A stretch of 64,000 nucleotides of DNA from Aequoribacter sp049615385 (GCF_049615385.1 NZ_JBMZFL010000007.1), one strand, 5' to 3'. Positions 1 through 9,052 are shown, counted from the stretch's first letter. Numbers and translations: made by a program. The notes: generated by a model not told the origin, from the letters alone.

Positions 1-55
1 AAGCTTTCGCGTCAGATTTACAGTCTGATCCCTTTGGCCACTCGGGAACCCCTCC
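1..55 (-). tRNA. tRNA-Tyr (GUA), partial, 3' part outside window
   Basis: The reverse complement starts GGAGGGGTTCCCGAGTGG, the acceptor and D-arm sequence typical of bacterial tRNA-Tyr. The anticodon arm follows, with loop CTGTAAA and anticodon GTA, and then the start of the long class II variable arm. The 3' half (rest of the variable arm, T-arm and acceptor 3' strand) lies before base 1. In many gammaproteobacteria tRNA-Tyr opens a tRNA-Tyr/Gly/Thr-tuf cluster. That may continue to the left, but it cannot be seen here. Confidence 0.9.
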
Positions 56-67
56 GAAAGGCGGCAC

Positions 68-96
68 ATTTTCCAGACGTCGCAGGTGTTTGTCAA
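68..96 (-). promoter_or_regulatory. Possible sigma70 promoter of tRNA-Tyr
   Basis: On the minus strand a perfect TTGACA (plus positions 91-96) lies 17 bp upstream of GAAAAT (68-73), about 13 bp before the tRNA 5' end at 55. The -35 is consensus but the -10 is weak, so the box assignment is tentative. Confidence 0.35.
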
Positions 97-130
97 CCAA
101 AAAAGTCTTAAAAAAGTTTATCTAGAAAGA

Positions 131-159
131 TTGCATCATTTGGCCGCTTTGCCTATCAT
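131..159 (+). promoter_or_regulatory. sigma70 promoter of tRNA-Thr
   Basis: TTGCAT (131-136) and TATCAT (154-159) are separated by 17 bp, and a short GC-containing stretch (GCGATCCGC) follows. The start of transcription would fall near 166, just ahead of the tRNA at 175. A GC-rich discriminator is usual for stable-RNA promoters under stringent control. Confidence 0.6.
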
Positions 160-174
160 TGCGATCCGCATTTG

Positions 175-250
175 GCTGGCGTAGCTCAGTAGGTAGAGCA
201 GCTGATTTGTAATCAGCCGGTCGGGGGTTCGATTCCTCTCGCCAGCTCCA
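175..250 (+). tRNA. tRNA-Thr (UGU)
   Basis: This is a complete 76-nt tRNA. The 7-bp acceptor stem GCTGGCG pairs with CGCCAGC. The D-arm contains GTAGCTCAGTAGGTAGAGC. The anticodon stem GCTGA/TCAGC encloses loop TTTGTAA, giving anticodon TGT. The T-arm has GGTTCGATTC, and CCA is encoded. It is transcribed away from the tRNA-Tyr gene on the other strand. Confidence 0.97.
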
Positions 251-285
251 TTTTCTCAGCCTTTCGAGGCAATCCAATCAGACTT

Positions 286-2181
286 TCATTGCTCCAGACT
301 CGGAACAGGACAGTCCATTACTGCGGCAACCGCGTAGATAAGCTCCCTTTCTAAGGGTGAAGTCTCATCGTCACAACGCGCAGCGATTGACAGCGCCTTC
401 AAAACGCGAGGCTTTAAAAGGGGAAATAACAAGCCCAAATCGTCAACGGCTTTGGAAAAATCAGCGACCGAGCACTCAGCGAGCGGTAGTAGGTTAGCGT
501 TGCGCAACCCCATATCTTGAACCGCTGCGGTGAACGCGAGCTCCGGGTCCCCTCTGCCCATATGAGCCAGCAAGGACAACACGCAAATCACCTGCTTGCT
601 CGCTTGCTGTAAGCGCCGGTATTTGGGCGACCTCGAAACCGACCTGATGAATTCAGGCTCGACGTAATGTAGGATCAGATGAAACAACACCCACTCAGTG
701 AGATCGATCACGCTATCAGCGCGAATGATCGCTTTTAACAAGAGCTTGTAGTTTTGGTACTGCGGGTAAGATAACTGTCGGACCGTAGCGCACGCCAACT
801 CCACCATCGCTAACCTGTCAGTCACGGGCATAGTTGTGACACGCCGCGCAATATGCACCAGCTCAGACGCCAAACCCTCAAGCTTAGATTCTGCAACCAG
901 CCCTAGCTGCTTAGCTCGCACCTCGGTGTCGCGACTCAAGAATATGGCCACCAAGGCAGCACACGCGACCAGTGGCTCAACCAAACCACCACCCAAGACC
1001 TGTGGCGATTGATTTGAGGCGGCAAAATTATCGCAATCGGCGGGGGAAGTGTCGTCAGACATCGGCTCCCAGTGCTCTGCCAGCAAGAACCCTGGATCGC
1101 CCCCTGCTAACAGGGCCGCCGCCGCCATACGCGCCTTCTCGGGCGTATCAGCACCCATTGTCGCTTTAGGATAATGAATCATCGGACGCTCAAGATAACG
1201 TCCATCCCAGCGCGGGCTTATGCGTCTTATGCGCTCCTCAATCGGCGGATGGGTCGATGTCCAAGACCAAAAAGAAGGTGTTACCGCACCAAAAAAGGCG
1301 TGCCCAAACTCACGCGCCCCCGGTAGCTGCACGTGCGTTGACGGCAAATACCCACCGATGACTTTCAAGGCATCAGCCACGGCAACCGAGTCGCGGGTAA
1401 ATTGCACGGCGCTCGCATCGGCGTGAAACTCTCTTTGACGCGATATCGCAGCCTGTATCAAGCTCGCAACAGCCACCCCTAAGGCACCTATTACCCACAA
1501 ACCCAGGCCAATAAATGGCAAGGCGCTGCGTTCTCGTGAACGATACGACCCGTGGCGCGACCACATTAACATGCGCCCAAGGTCACCGATAAAGGTAATT
1601 CCTTTCAAAGTGGCGGCCAGACGAATATTGAGCCGCATATCGCCTTCAAGTATGTGACTAAACTCATGCCCCACAACGGCCTGAAGTTCGTCGCGCTGCA
1701 AGTGATCTAGCAGGCCCTCAGTGACACAGATAACCGCATCACGCGGCGCTATACCGGCCGCAAAGGCATTCATGCCTCGCTCTCTAGGCAACAAGTAAAC
1801 ACCCGGCACCGGCATATTTGCCGCCAAAGCAATTTCAGCTACGACATTTTGGTATTGCCGCAATTTAGGCTCACCGGTATTGGGGGGCACACGAACAGCC
1901 CCCATCATTTCCGCAACTGCCGCGCCGCCCGCCGACAGCTGGGTCCAACGTAACAGGACCACAATACCAATTAAAATGATCATCGCGCCGCTTACAAACA
2001 GGAATTGACGCGTCGCAAAATAGTCTGCCCAGCCAGCCGAACCACTCGGCAATCCCATGAACACAAAGATCGAGACAAAGAGATTCGCCGCCAGAATGAG
2101 TCCTGCAGACGCAACAACAAACAGCAACACCAGCAGTCGAGTATTACGTCGCGCCAGATCTTGACCCTTAAAAAAATCCAT
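286..2181 (-). CDS. M48-family membrane zinc metallopeptidase (HtpX-like)
   Basis: A 631-residue inner-membrane protease. Two hydrophobic segments lie in the first 80 residues, followed by the M48 catalytic domain with zinc motif H172EFSH176. Downstream, around residue 250, an REFHADASAV segment supplies the third ligand region. Two further hydrophobic stretches lie between the motifs, as in HtpX. The C-terminal half (about residue 350 onward) is long and helical, much larger than the 290-residue HtpX, and I cannot assign it to a family. The gene starts 5 bp after the LemA gene, so the two form one operon. LemA plus M48 is a recurrent pair in proteobacteria, thought to act in envelope or membrane-protein quality control. 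The substrate is unknown. Confidence 0.9.
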   Translation of the reverse strand: MDFFKGQDLARRNTRLLVLLFVVASAGLILAANLFVSIFVFMGLPSGSAGWADYFATRQFLFVSGAMIILIGIVVLLRWTQLSAGGAAVAEMMGAVRVPPNTGEPKLRQYQNVVAEIALAANMPVPGVYLLPRERGMNAFAAGIAPRDAVICVTEGLLDHLQRDELQAVVGHEFSHILEGDMRLNIRLAATLKGITFIGDLGRMLMWSRHGSYRSRERSALPFIGLGLWVIGALGVAVASLIQAAISRQREFHADASAVQFTRDSVAVADALKVIGGYLPSTHVQLPGAREFGHAFFGAVTPSFWSWTSTHPPIEERIRRISPRWDGRYLERPMIHYPKATMGADTPEKARMAAAALLAGGDPGFLLAEHWEPMSDDTSPADCDNFAASNQSPQVLGGGLVEPLVACAALVAIFLSRDTEVRAKQLGLVAESKLEGLASELVHIARRVTTMPVTDRLAMVELACATVRQLSYPQYQNYKLLLKAIIRADSVIDLTEWVLFHLILHYVEPEFIRSVSRSPKYRRLQQASKQVICVLSLLAHMGRGDPELAFTAAVQDMGLRNANLLPLAECSVADFSKAVDDLGLLFPLLKPRVLKALSIAARCDDETSPLERELIYAVAAVMDCPVPSLEQ

Positions 2182-2186
2182 AGGCT

Positions 2187-2771
2187 TTAGAAGCTGACCT
2201 TCGGCGCCTGTTGAATTGCGGCGGAATCGGCAAACACCAATAGTTCTGCATCAACGCCATGACCTATCTTGGCGGCAACAAGTACAGCGGGAAAGGCCTG
2301 GCGATAAGTGTTGTAGGCGAGAACACTGTCGTTATAGCCCTGACGAGCGAAGGCCACCCGGTTTTCGGTACTGCTGAGTTCCTCGGTCAATTGCTGCATG
2401 TTGGCTGACGCCTTTAGATCGGGGTAGGCCTCCATCGTCACACTCAGCTTACTCAAAGCGGATTGAAGCACCGACTCAGCATCCGCGAGCGCCGCAACAC
2501 CTCCACCCGATGCTAGGGCAGAGAGTGCGGCCGTGGCCTCATTACGTGCTACCACCACGGCTTCCAAAGTAGCGCTCTCGTGCGCCATATAAGCTCGCGC
2601 CGTTTCAACCAAATTAGGAATTAAATCGTGCCGTCGCTTTAGCTGCACCTCAATCTGCGCAAAAGCGTTCTTGTAACGATTTTTGAGCGCGACCAAGTTA
2701 TTGTATGTCGCAATCAACCAAATAACGACGACCGTCACCGTTAGAGGAATCAATAGCGTAAGCCAGTCCAT
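2187..2771 (-). CDS. LemA family protein
   Basis: A 194-residue protein with one N-terminal membrane helix (about residues 4-24). It continues into the hallmark LemA segment with YNNLVALKNRYKNAF and RRHDLIPNLVETARAY, and a long predicted coiled-coil body. The active domain is probably outside the membrane on the periplasmic side. A good ribosome site (AAGGAG) precedes the ATG. It is the first gene of the LemA-M48 operon. LemA proteins are conserved but biochemically undefined, and the protease partner suggests an adaptor or scaffold role, which is inference. Confidence 0.93.
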   Translation of the reverse strand: MDWLTLLIPLTVTVVVIWLIATYNNLVALKNRYKNAFAQIEVQLKRRHDLIPNLVETARAYMAHESATLEAVVVARNEATAALSALASGGGVAALADAESVLQSALSKLSVTMEAYPDLKASANMQQLTEELSSTENRVAFARQGYNDSVLAYNTYRQAFPAVLVAAKIGHGVDAELLVFADSAAIQQAPKVSF

Positions 2772-2929
2772 ATCACCGCTCCTTGTTGGGTTAGCAACAG
2801 TTTACCCGATTCGCAATAACAGCCAAGCAAAGTCATCAATTTCATCCACCTCCTTGCATGGCCAATGAATTTTAGTGCAACATGTTCAACAGGCAGGAAG
2901 CCTAAACACCAGACCGCACTATCGTTAAC

Positions 2930-2936
2930 AAGGAGG
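2930..2936 (+). promoter_or_regulatory. Strong Shine-Dalgarno of the small AraC gene
   Basis: AAGGAGG lies 5 nt before the ATG at 2942. It is a near-perfect anti-16S match and fixes the start of this short regulator gene, ruling out a longer AraC protein with an upstream sensor domain. Confidence 0.8.
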
Positions 2937-2941
2937 TTACG

Positions 2942-3346
2942 ATGCAGCGTTTATCTTTAAGTGTGCGCGATACTCTGTGCAGCACTGCACCTATTATTCG
3001 TACACCACACGTAAAACGTACTTACGACGCCACTAACACAACCCAAGCGGTGCTTAAAGCACTGCTGAATAATGACCTGCGTTTTTGCGATGCGCCCAAT
3101 GTGGCTCGTTCACTGGGAATTAGCGCCAGCACAATGAGGCGCAGACTTAAAGAAGACAACACTAGCTTCTCGCATTTAAGTGATAGGGTCAGACAGTATC
3201 GATGCGAACAGATGCTCACGAAAAAGTGGCTACCCGGAAAATGTCTTGCAGCAGAGCTTGGTTACAACGAGACCAATTCGTTTTATCGGGCATTTCGCCG
3301 CTGGACTGGGCTGGCCTACCGAGATTATAAAAAACGTCTACACTAG
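2942..3346 (+). CDS. Small AraC-type regulator (DNA-binding domain only)
   Basis: A 134-residue protein. The N-terminal 35 or so residues have no recognisable domain. The rest is an AraC/XylS double helix-turn-helix, with the first HTH around VARSLGISASTMRRRLKE and the second around LAAELGYNETNSFYRAFRRW, followed by the family-typical GLAYRDYK end. Full-length AraC proteins are about 250-350 residues, so the sensor domain is missing. The strong ribosome site directly before the ATG argues that the gene is intact and not a fragment. It stands alone between the LemA operon and the convergent GGDEF operon. Target genes are unknown. Confidence 0.85.
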   Translation: MQRLSLSVRDTLCSTAPIIRTPHVKRTYDATNTTQAVLKALLNNDLRFCDAPNVARSLGISASTMRRRLKEDNTSFSHLSDRVRQYRCEQMLTKKWLPGKCLAAELGYNETNSFYRAFRRWTGLAYRDYKKRLH

Positions 3347-3362
3347 GTCACTGGCAGGGCTG

Positions 3363-5120
3363 CTAATCGATATGAACGACTTGATTGCGGCCCTGCTCCT
3401 TGCCACGATACAGAGCGCGATCGGCGCGACTGATCACAGAATCAAGGGTATCATCTGAGCGATAGTATGCGACACCGACAGTTGCCGTGACGTCGACATA
3501 GAAGGTCTGCGCCGCTTCGGCCTCGCAAAAAAATGGCCGAGAACCAATCATCGTATGCAACGCTTGCAGCCGCGCTTGAGCAGCTTGACGATCGAGCCCC
3601 TCTAAAATCAATATGAATTCTTCACCGCCCCAGCGCCCGACTAAGTCATGCGATCGGCAAAATACCCGCAGGCGTTCAGCGAACTCCGCCAAAACTTGAT
3701 CGCCTACTTGGTGGCCGTGCTGGTCATTTAACCGTTTAAAATGATCAATATCCAACACGGCGACCACCACCGGCTTGCTTACATCGACGGGACGCGACAA
3801 TAGGGACCGCGCCTTGTCTTCAAGACCTCGGCGATTATCAAGCTGCGTTAGACTATCCCGTTCTGACAAGGATCGTAACTTACCATTGATATCCTCCAGC
3901 TCAGCCAATTTAACCGCAACCGCGGTCTCTAAGACCTCCACCTGAGCACCAAAGCGATTCGCGATTAAAATCGCCATGGTTGCTGCCAACATGAGAAAAC
4001 CGTAGGGGTAAAGAACCGCCCAAGTGCTCTGGTACGAAAACAACTCCCGCACCATATCGTGCCAACCCAGGACCAGAAACAGCACAACGGCCAACACAAC
4101 TACCTTGGCCTCAGCGACGCCAGCACGCAATTTTTGCCACAACAACGTAGCGACTGCAGGCACCGACAAGAGGAACACCAACCAAAACACATCTCTTACG
4201 CCCAGCAATACAGAGAGTGAAGGCTGCAGCACAAACACAGCAGAGGCGCCTAATGTGACTAAATGATACACAACAAACCATTTAGGGAACGGTTCAGCGA
4301 GCAAGCTCCATAACAAGCGTTGCCCCCCAAGCACCAAGGCCGTGAACGATAAAAACAAAAGACGTTCAGAGAGTTGTACCGACCACCCCAAGAGCTCACG
4401 CCAATCGTGGAAGATAAAAGTAAATAGACCCGTACTCAAGGTCACCACGCCGAACCAGAAATAGTCGCGCAAGGCGTGCGATCGCCGGTACAAGTAAAAT
4501 GAGAACAGCGAAAAAAGAAACAGCACAAACGCAATAAACAAGGCCGGGAGCTTGCTTGCTCGCAGCTCCCGCTTCAGCGTAACGTAATCGCCTAAGATCT
4601 GAGAATGCTCAACAAATTTCGCGCCGCTGTCACTGAAACGCAAAGACTCACCCCAAATCCTAATGGCAACCACCAAACGACCATCAGAGGTAATGGCCTC
4701 GACCGGAATGCGCCACACATTGACCTTGCGAAAATCAGGGACACCCCCATTGTCGACCTGTCCAATTGAGCCCAGTTTCATACCACCCGCGTACACATCT
4801 GCGGCTTGCCTAATCGGCCCGAACTGCAAGCCGAGACGAGCCGCTCTCGCGTAATCGAGCGGCAGGTCAAACTGTAATTCTTTGCGCAGCCAAATCACAT
4901 GACCACTCGCGGGATAGCCAGCGCTGGGCCATGCGTCTGTTAAATTTTGTGTAGGCCAGGTAGAGTGGTCATAGTCAAGCTCAGCATAGCGATAGTCGTC
5001 TTGCGGCATAAACGCCCAATCATCGTTAATGGCGATGCTGCGCTCTAAGACCTGCTCTACGTCAATGGCATTAGCTTTAACGCTAAACGCCAGGAATAGC
5101 AGAACCAGCAGTCTCATCAT
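3363..5120 (-). CDS. Membrane diguanylate cyclase with extracytoplasmic sensor and 7TM region
   Basis: 585 residues from the ATG at 5120, which overlaps the upstream TGA (ATGA); an in-frame ATG at 5168 is less likely. A signal peptide is followed by a predicted beta-sandwich periplasmic domain (to about residue 180), then about seven transmembrane helices (about 195-385), a short linker and a GGDEF domain. The active-site loop is G498GEEF502, and an RSHD inhibitory-site motif lies at 489-492, so the enzyme should make cyclic di-GMP and be product-inhibited. The layout matches 7TM-DISM receptors that sense an extracellular ligand. It is a paralogue of the preceding gene (shared patterns such as LDYD.S.W, FSFY.Y.RS and GRWGGEEFIL). 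Confidence 0.9.
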   Translation of the reverse strand: MMRLLVLLFLAFSVKANAIDVEQVLERSIAINDDWAFMPQDDYRYAELDYDHSTWPTQNLTDAWPSAGYPASGHVIWLRKELQFDLPLDYARAARLGLQFGPIRQAADVYAGGMKLGSIGQVDNGGVPDFRKVNVWRIPVEAITSDGRLVVAIRIWGESLRFSDSGAKFVEHSQILGDYVTLKRELRASKLPALFIAFVLFLFSLFSFYLYRRSHALRDYFWFGVVTLSTGLFTFIFHDWRELLGWSVQLSERLLFLSFTALVLGGQRLLWSLLAEPFPKWFVVYHLVTLGASAVFVLQPSLSVLLGVRDVFWLVFLLSVPAVATLLWQKLRAGVAEAKVVVLAVVLFLVLGWHDMVRELFSYQSTWAVLYPYGFLMLAATMAILIANRFGAQVEVLETAVAVKLAELEDINGKLRSLSERDSLTQLDNRRGLEDKARSLLSRPVDVSKPVVVAVLDIDHFKRLNDQHGHQVGDQVLAEFAERLRVFCRSHDLVGRWGGEEFILILEGLDRQAAQARLQALHTMIGSRPFFCEAEAAQTFYVDVTATVGVAYYRSDDTLDSVISRADRALYRGKEQGRNQVVHID

Positions 5121-6958
5121 GACAAGGCACCCTGAAATACACTGGGTCGCTCTGATACAACCTGACATCGCCCTCGCGTTTTACCCTCGTATAGCGCCAC
5201 ATCGGCCCGCGCAATCAGGCTTTCGAGTGAATCGCCCAAATGCCATTGGGCCACACCAAACGTCATGGTTAAACCTAAGCGAATGCCATCAATGCGGAAA
5301 ATTTGTGAGGGTAAAGAATCACACAAACGCTGCGCGAGAGTTTGTGCGCCCGACAGGCTCAACTCGGGGAGTACGAGTATGAATTCCTCCCCGCCCCAAC
5401 GCCCAAGAATGTCAACATCGCGAATATTCAGACCCAAATGCTGCGCCAAATGTTGCAGCACTCTATCACCTACGGCGTGTCCATAGCGGTCGTTAATCCG
5501 CTTAAAGTGATCGACATCGCACAAAATTAAACTCAGCGTCGAGCCCTGCGCCTGCATATTCGTGATTATCTGCTCGGCCGATTCTTGAAACCCGCGCCGA
5601 TTTAACAATTGCGTCAGGGCATCCTCGCGAGCATGACGCGCCAGCCGCGAATTGGCGTCTCGCAACTGTTGAGTGCGTTCATTAACCAACTCGCCTAAAT
5701 TATCCAAGACCGCAGCATATTGTCTGCTGAGCAGTACGGCCATACAGACAACCAACGAGAAAAACCCATACATTGACAGCATATTGCCCGGCGCCACATC
5801 AAAGAGCAAAGTCACAAATAGGTCGTGAGCCGAGGTAGTAATGAAGGCCAAACTGCCGACGATAAAAACAAGAGCCTTGTCGTCACCTTCTCGCCATGCA
5901 CGGTAGATCGTTTGCAAATATTGATAAACAAGCACTGCGGCAAACACCCGAAAAATATCAATCGCACCAAAATTAATTGCAAGGCCAGGCACAACGGCTA
6001 ATGCGGCACCCAAGCCTGAGCAAGCGATCGTTATGGCCCGCATGAAAGCAGTGAGTTCGACGTCCAAAATCGACCATACCGTGCGCACTAACAAGGGGGC
6101 CACGAAGCACACTGAGGCGTACTCGATTTTTTCATAGGTCACAAAATCAAGCGGTACCATGAAGCGCAAATCCGACAGTGAGAAGCAATACAGAGCTAGG
6201 ACGCTGGAAAGTAAGGCAAACCACAGGTACGACCGCAAACTCGCACTGCGGCTGTACACGTAAAATGAGAACAGCGCGCTCAAGAGAAACAGGGCGGCCA
6301 TAAACAAGGGCGCCAAGGCAGTTTTGAAGTCCGCAGACGCGAGCGTGAAGTAATCGCCTAACCATAGCGTGTCGCCGTAAAAACCACCACCCCAGCGCGA
6401 GGTTACGGCCTCGGGGCCGCCCCAGACACGAAGCGCAAGCACCAGAGATCCGTCGATACTTACGGCCTCGGGGGGCACACGCACGACTAAATCTCGATCC
6501 CAGTCGGGCGATGCATTCGGAGGCAGAAGTCCCCGCGACCCGATCAGCTTCCCGCCGGCATAAAGCTCAAATGCGCTGTAAACTCGGCCTATCTTTAGTC
6601 CCAAGTTACCCAAGAATTGTGGACTTTGCCGCGCTTGCCGCCCAAAATCGACCGTCAAGCGGTACCACGCGGTCTGTTGAGATTCGGGAAATCCACCTTT
6701 GGGCCATAAGGCATTTAAGGGGACTTGTTCCCAGCTGGCGTCATCGTAATCTAGTGCAGCATAGCCTGGTGAATCTCCAACCTTACGCTGCCAATCACGC
6801 TTAATTGCCATTGGCTCGCTCAACTGCGAGAGACTGAGACGAACACTACCAGACTGGGCATAAACCTCAGCGTTTAGCATCACTAGGGTACACAACAACG
6901 CCAGCAGCCAAAGAGCTGCAGTTAGCGCAGGTGACCTTAAGTGAACGCTTTTTCGCAA
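5117..6958 (-). CDS. Membrane diguanylate cyclase, tandem paralogue
   Basis: 613 residues with the same layout as the next gene: an N-terminal signal or anchor helix, a beta-sandwich domain (about 40-200), about seven transmembrane helices (about 210-410), a short coiled coil and a GGDEF domain. The catalytic loop is G522GEEF526 and the inhibitory site is RDVD at 513-516, so both tandem copies look catalytically competent. The stop codon overlaps the ATG of the second copy, so they are co-translated. The sensor halves are much more diverged than the GGDEF halves, which suggests duplication followed by a change of ligand. The 203 bp between this gene and the divergent peroxiredoxin should hold both promoters; no confident box was found. 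Confidence 0.9.
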   Translation of the reverse strand: MRKSVHLRSPALTAALWLLALLCTLVMLNAEVYAQSGSVRLSLSQLSEPMAIKRDWQRKVGDSPGYAALDYDDASWEQVPLNALWPKGGFPESQQTAWYRLTVDFGRQARQSPQFLGNLGLKIGRVYSAFELYAGGKLIGSRGLLPPNASPDWDRDLVVRVPPEAVSIDGSLVLALRVWGGPEAVTSRWGGGFYGDTLWLGDYFTLASADFKTALAPLFMAALFLLSALFSFYVYSRSASLRSYLWFALLSSVLALYCFSLSDLRFMVPLDFVTYEKIEYASVCFVAPLLVRTVWSILDVELTAFMRAITIACSGLGAALAVVPGLAINFGAIDIFRVFAAVLVYQYLQTIYRAWREGDDKALVFIVGSLAFITTSAHDLFVTLLFDVAPGNMLSMYGFFSLVVCMAVLLSRQYAAVLDNLGELVNERTQQLRDANSRLARHAREDALTQLLNRRGFQESAEQIITNMQAQGSTLSLILCDVDHFKRINDRYGHAVGDRVLQHLAQHLGLNIRDVDILGRWGGEEFILVLPELSLSGAQTLAQRLCDSLPSQIFRIDGIRLGLTMTFGVAQWHLGDSLESLIARADVALYEGKTRGRCQVVSERPSVFQGALS

Positions 6959-7162
6959 AGTTTAACTACCCCAGTCTGTCTATAGCCAACAATGAAGTCT
7001 AGTTACTTATTACAAGCAGGTAAAACTAAGTTGTGATCTAGCTCTCATAAAAACACGTAAGGTTGGAAAAAGTTGTCGAATCATGCACTCTAGAGCGGCA
7101 ACGGAGAACGAAAATCATTTACAATCCCGCTTCAACTATCATTCACAACTGAGGAGTACTCT

Positions 7163-7642
7163 ATGACCATTCAAGTAGGCGATTCGGTCCCAGCATGTAA
7201 ACTGAAAACCATGGGCGCGGAAGGCCCTGTAGACATCACAACTGCAGAAATCTTTGACGGCAAAAAAGTCGTCCTATTTGCGGTTCCCGGCGCATTCACG
7301 CCCGGTTGTAGCATGACCCATCTTCCAGGCTATGTGGTCAACGCCGACAAAATCAAGGCGGCAGGTGTTGACACCATCGTTTGTATGGCGGTTAACGATG
7401 CGTTCGTGATGGGTGCATGGGGCAAAGCACAAAACGCTGAGGAAATTTTAATGTTGGCCGATGGTAATGTCGAACTCACCAAAGCATTGGGTCTTGAACT
7501 GGATGGTTCCGGTTTTGGTTTAGGCACTCGCAGCCAGCGCTTCGCCATGATCGTTGAAGACGGCAAAGTCACTCAACTCAATGTTGAGACAGGCCCGGGC
7601 GTCGATGTGAGCTCCGCAGAGACTATTATGCAGTCGCTATAA
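7163..7642 (+). CDS. Peroxiredoxin, Prx5-type
   Basis: A 159-residue thiol peroxidase that reduces hydrogen peroxide and organic hydroperoxides in the cytoplasm. The peroxidatic cysteine is C49 in the motif PGAFTPGCS, where the family usually has PGAFTPTCS. Other family marks are the MAVND segment and the FGLGTRSQRFAM stretch near the C-terminus. Length is normal for Prx5. Other cysteines (near residues 12 and 75) could resolve, so 1-Cys and 2-Cys mechanisms cannot be told apart by reading. A ribosome site GAGGAG precedes the ATG. The gene is monocistronic, ending in its own terminator. Confidence 0.93.
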   Translation: MTIQVGDSVPACKLKTMGAEGPVDITTAEIFDGKKVVLFAVPGAFTPGCSMTHLPGYVVNADKIKAAGVDTIVCMAVNDAFVMGAWGKAQNAEEILMLADGNVELTKALGLELDGSGFGLGTRSQRFAMIVEDGKVTQLNVETGPGVDVSSAETIMQSL

Positions 7643-7650
7643 GTGACCAC

Positions 7651-7679
7651 AGAGCGATGCGATGCATCGCTCTTTTTTT
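7651..7679 (+). terminator. Rho-independent terminator of the peroxiredoxin gene
   Basis: A 10-bp perfect stem (AGAGCGATGC at 7651-7660 with GCATCGCTCT at 7664-7673) has a three-base loop and continues into seven T residues. It is the clearest intrinsic terminator in the window. Its T-tract abuts the stop codon of the convergent transporter gene, and on the other strand no T-tract follows, so it acts in one direction only. Confidence 0.9.
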
Positions 7680-9052
7680 CACGCCAAAGTAACAAAACAC
7701 ACCACACTGATCACCAATGCCGCCAACAGGTTGATCTTAAAACCCTCGGCCGCCATGTCCCGAATCGTTAAGCGACCACTACCGAAGACGACCGAATTCG
7801 GCGCCGTCGCCACAGGCAACATGAATGCGCAGCTCGCGCTCATCGCAGCGGGAACCATGATCAACTCTGGAGCAATGCCAGCGGACAAAGCCGTAGCTGC
7901 TAGAATTGGCATCAACAACGTTGTGCTAGCCGTGTTCGAAGTTGTTTCTGTTGTGAACGTTACAATTAAACAAATTGCCAGTATCAGAAAAAAGGTAGGC
8001 ATGGCCGTTAATTCGACTAAGGACTGACCAATCGCGTCACTTAAACCCGAGCTGACAAAGCCCTTGGCTAGGCATATGCCGCCGGCAAACAATAACAAAA
8101 CCCCCCAAGGTATAGTTACCGCACGCTCCCAAGACAGCAAACGTCCACCCTTACCATCACTAATCATCGCCATAACCACAACAGCTAGCAATGCAACCGA
8201 CGCGTCATTGGCATTTGGCAGTGCAAGCCACTGACTCCACCCGCCAAAGGGCTCACCGCGTGTAATCCATGCCAAGGCAGTCAAGCCAAAAACCCACAGC
8301 ACTCGCTTTTCTGCGACCTCCCAAGCGCCAACGCGTGGCAACTCGACCTCAACCGCATCGGTAAAACGGCGAGATAATATCCAAGCCATCAAAGGAACTA
8401 AAATCAGGACAACGGGTACACCCCAGGACATCCAGCGACTAAAAGAAACGCTCTCGCCCACTGTGTTTTCGTACACTTGCATGAACACTAAATTAGGTGG
8501 CGTGCCGATCGGAGTACCCAAGCCACCAACACTTGCGCCATACGCCAAGCCCAGTAATAAGGGTATGGCAAGTTTTTCGGGCTGTCTCGCCGCATCGATC
8601 ACCGCCAGAGCTACCGGTAGAAGCATTAAGGTTGTCGCGGTATTCGATATCCACATGCTTAAAAGTGCCGCAGCCAACATAAACCCGAGCACCAACCTCG
8701 GACCGCTGTGCGTTCCAACCACACGGATCATCCACAGAGCCATTCGACGGTGTGCACCACTGTGCTCCAGAGATTTAGACAATAAAAAACCACCCAGCAA
8801 TAGCAAAATCAATGGCGAGCCATAAGCCTGACCCACCTGCGCAGGGGTAAGCACATCAAACAAAGGCAGCACCGCTAAAGGCAGCAGCGACGTTACGGGA
8901 ATGGGCACCGCTTCAGACACCCACCAAACGACACACAGGCAAGCCAAGGCGGCAACCAATGCCATATCACTGTTACCTACGCTTGTAGACACAAGAGCAA
9001 ACACGGCGACACTGATCGCCAGCCCCAACCACAGGCTGCTGCCGAACTTCAT
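7679..9052 (-). CDS. DASS (SLC13) family anion/dicarboxylate transporter
   Basis: A 457-residue inner-membrane protein with about 11-12 hydrophobic helices. It carries the two substrate-binding signatures of the divalent anion:sodium symporter family: SNT at residues 136-138 (WISNTATTLMLLP) and a second TETTSNTAST near residue 375. Known family members import succinate, citrate or sulfate with sodium; the actual substrate cannot be read from the sequence. The ATG overlaps the stop of the upstream beta-propeller gene by 4 bp, so expression is coupled. This suggests uptake of an acid or lactone product released outside by that enzyme, which is inference. Confidence 0.9.
   Translation of the reverse strand: MKFGSSLWLGLAISVAVFALVSTSVGNSDMALVAALACLCVVWWVSEAVPIPVTSLLPLAVLPLFDVLTPAQVGQAYGSPLILLLLGGFLLSKSLEHSGAHRRMALWMIRVVGTHSGPRLVLGFMLAAALLSMWISNTATTLMLLPVALAVIDAARQPEKLAIPLLLGLAYGASVGGLGTPIGTPPNLVFMQVYENTVGESVSFSRWMSWGVPVVLILVPLMAWILSRRFTDAVEVELPRVGAWEVAEKRVLWVFGLTALAWITRGEPFGGWSQWLALPNANDASVALLAVVVMAMISDGKGGRLLSWERAVTIPWGVLLLFAGGICLAKGFVSSGLSDAIGQSLVELTAMPTFFLILAICLIVTFTTETTSNTASTTLLMPILAATALSAGIAPELIMVPAAMSASCAFMLPVATAPNSVVFGSGRLTIRDMAAEGFKINLLAALVISVVCFVTLA

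Noticed and set aside
259..270. GCCT-TTCG-AGGC hairpin after tRNA-Thr
   Set aside because: Only a 4-bp stem, and the T-run precedes it; not a convincing terminator.
7662..8027. Plus-strand ORF of 121 codons over the end of the DASS transporter
   Set aside because: Lies wholly antisense to a clear membrane-protein gene and has no ribosome site or domain.
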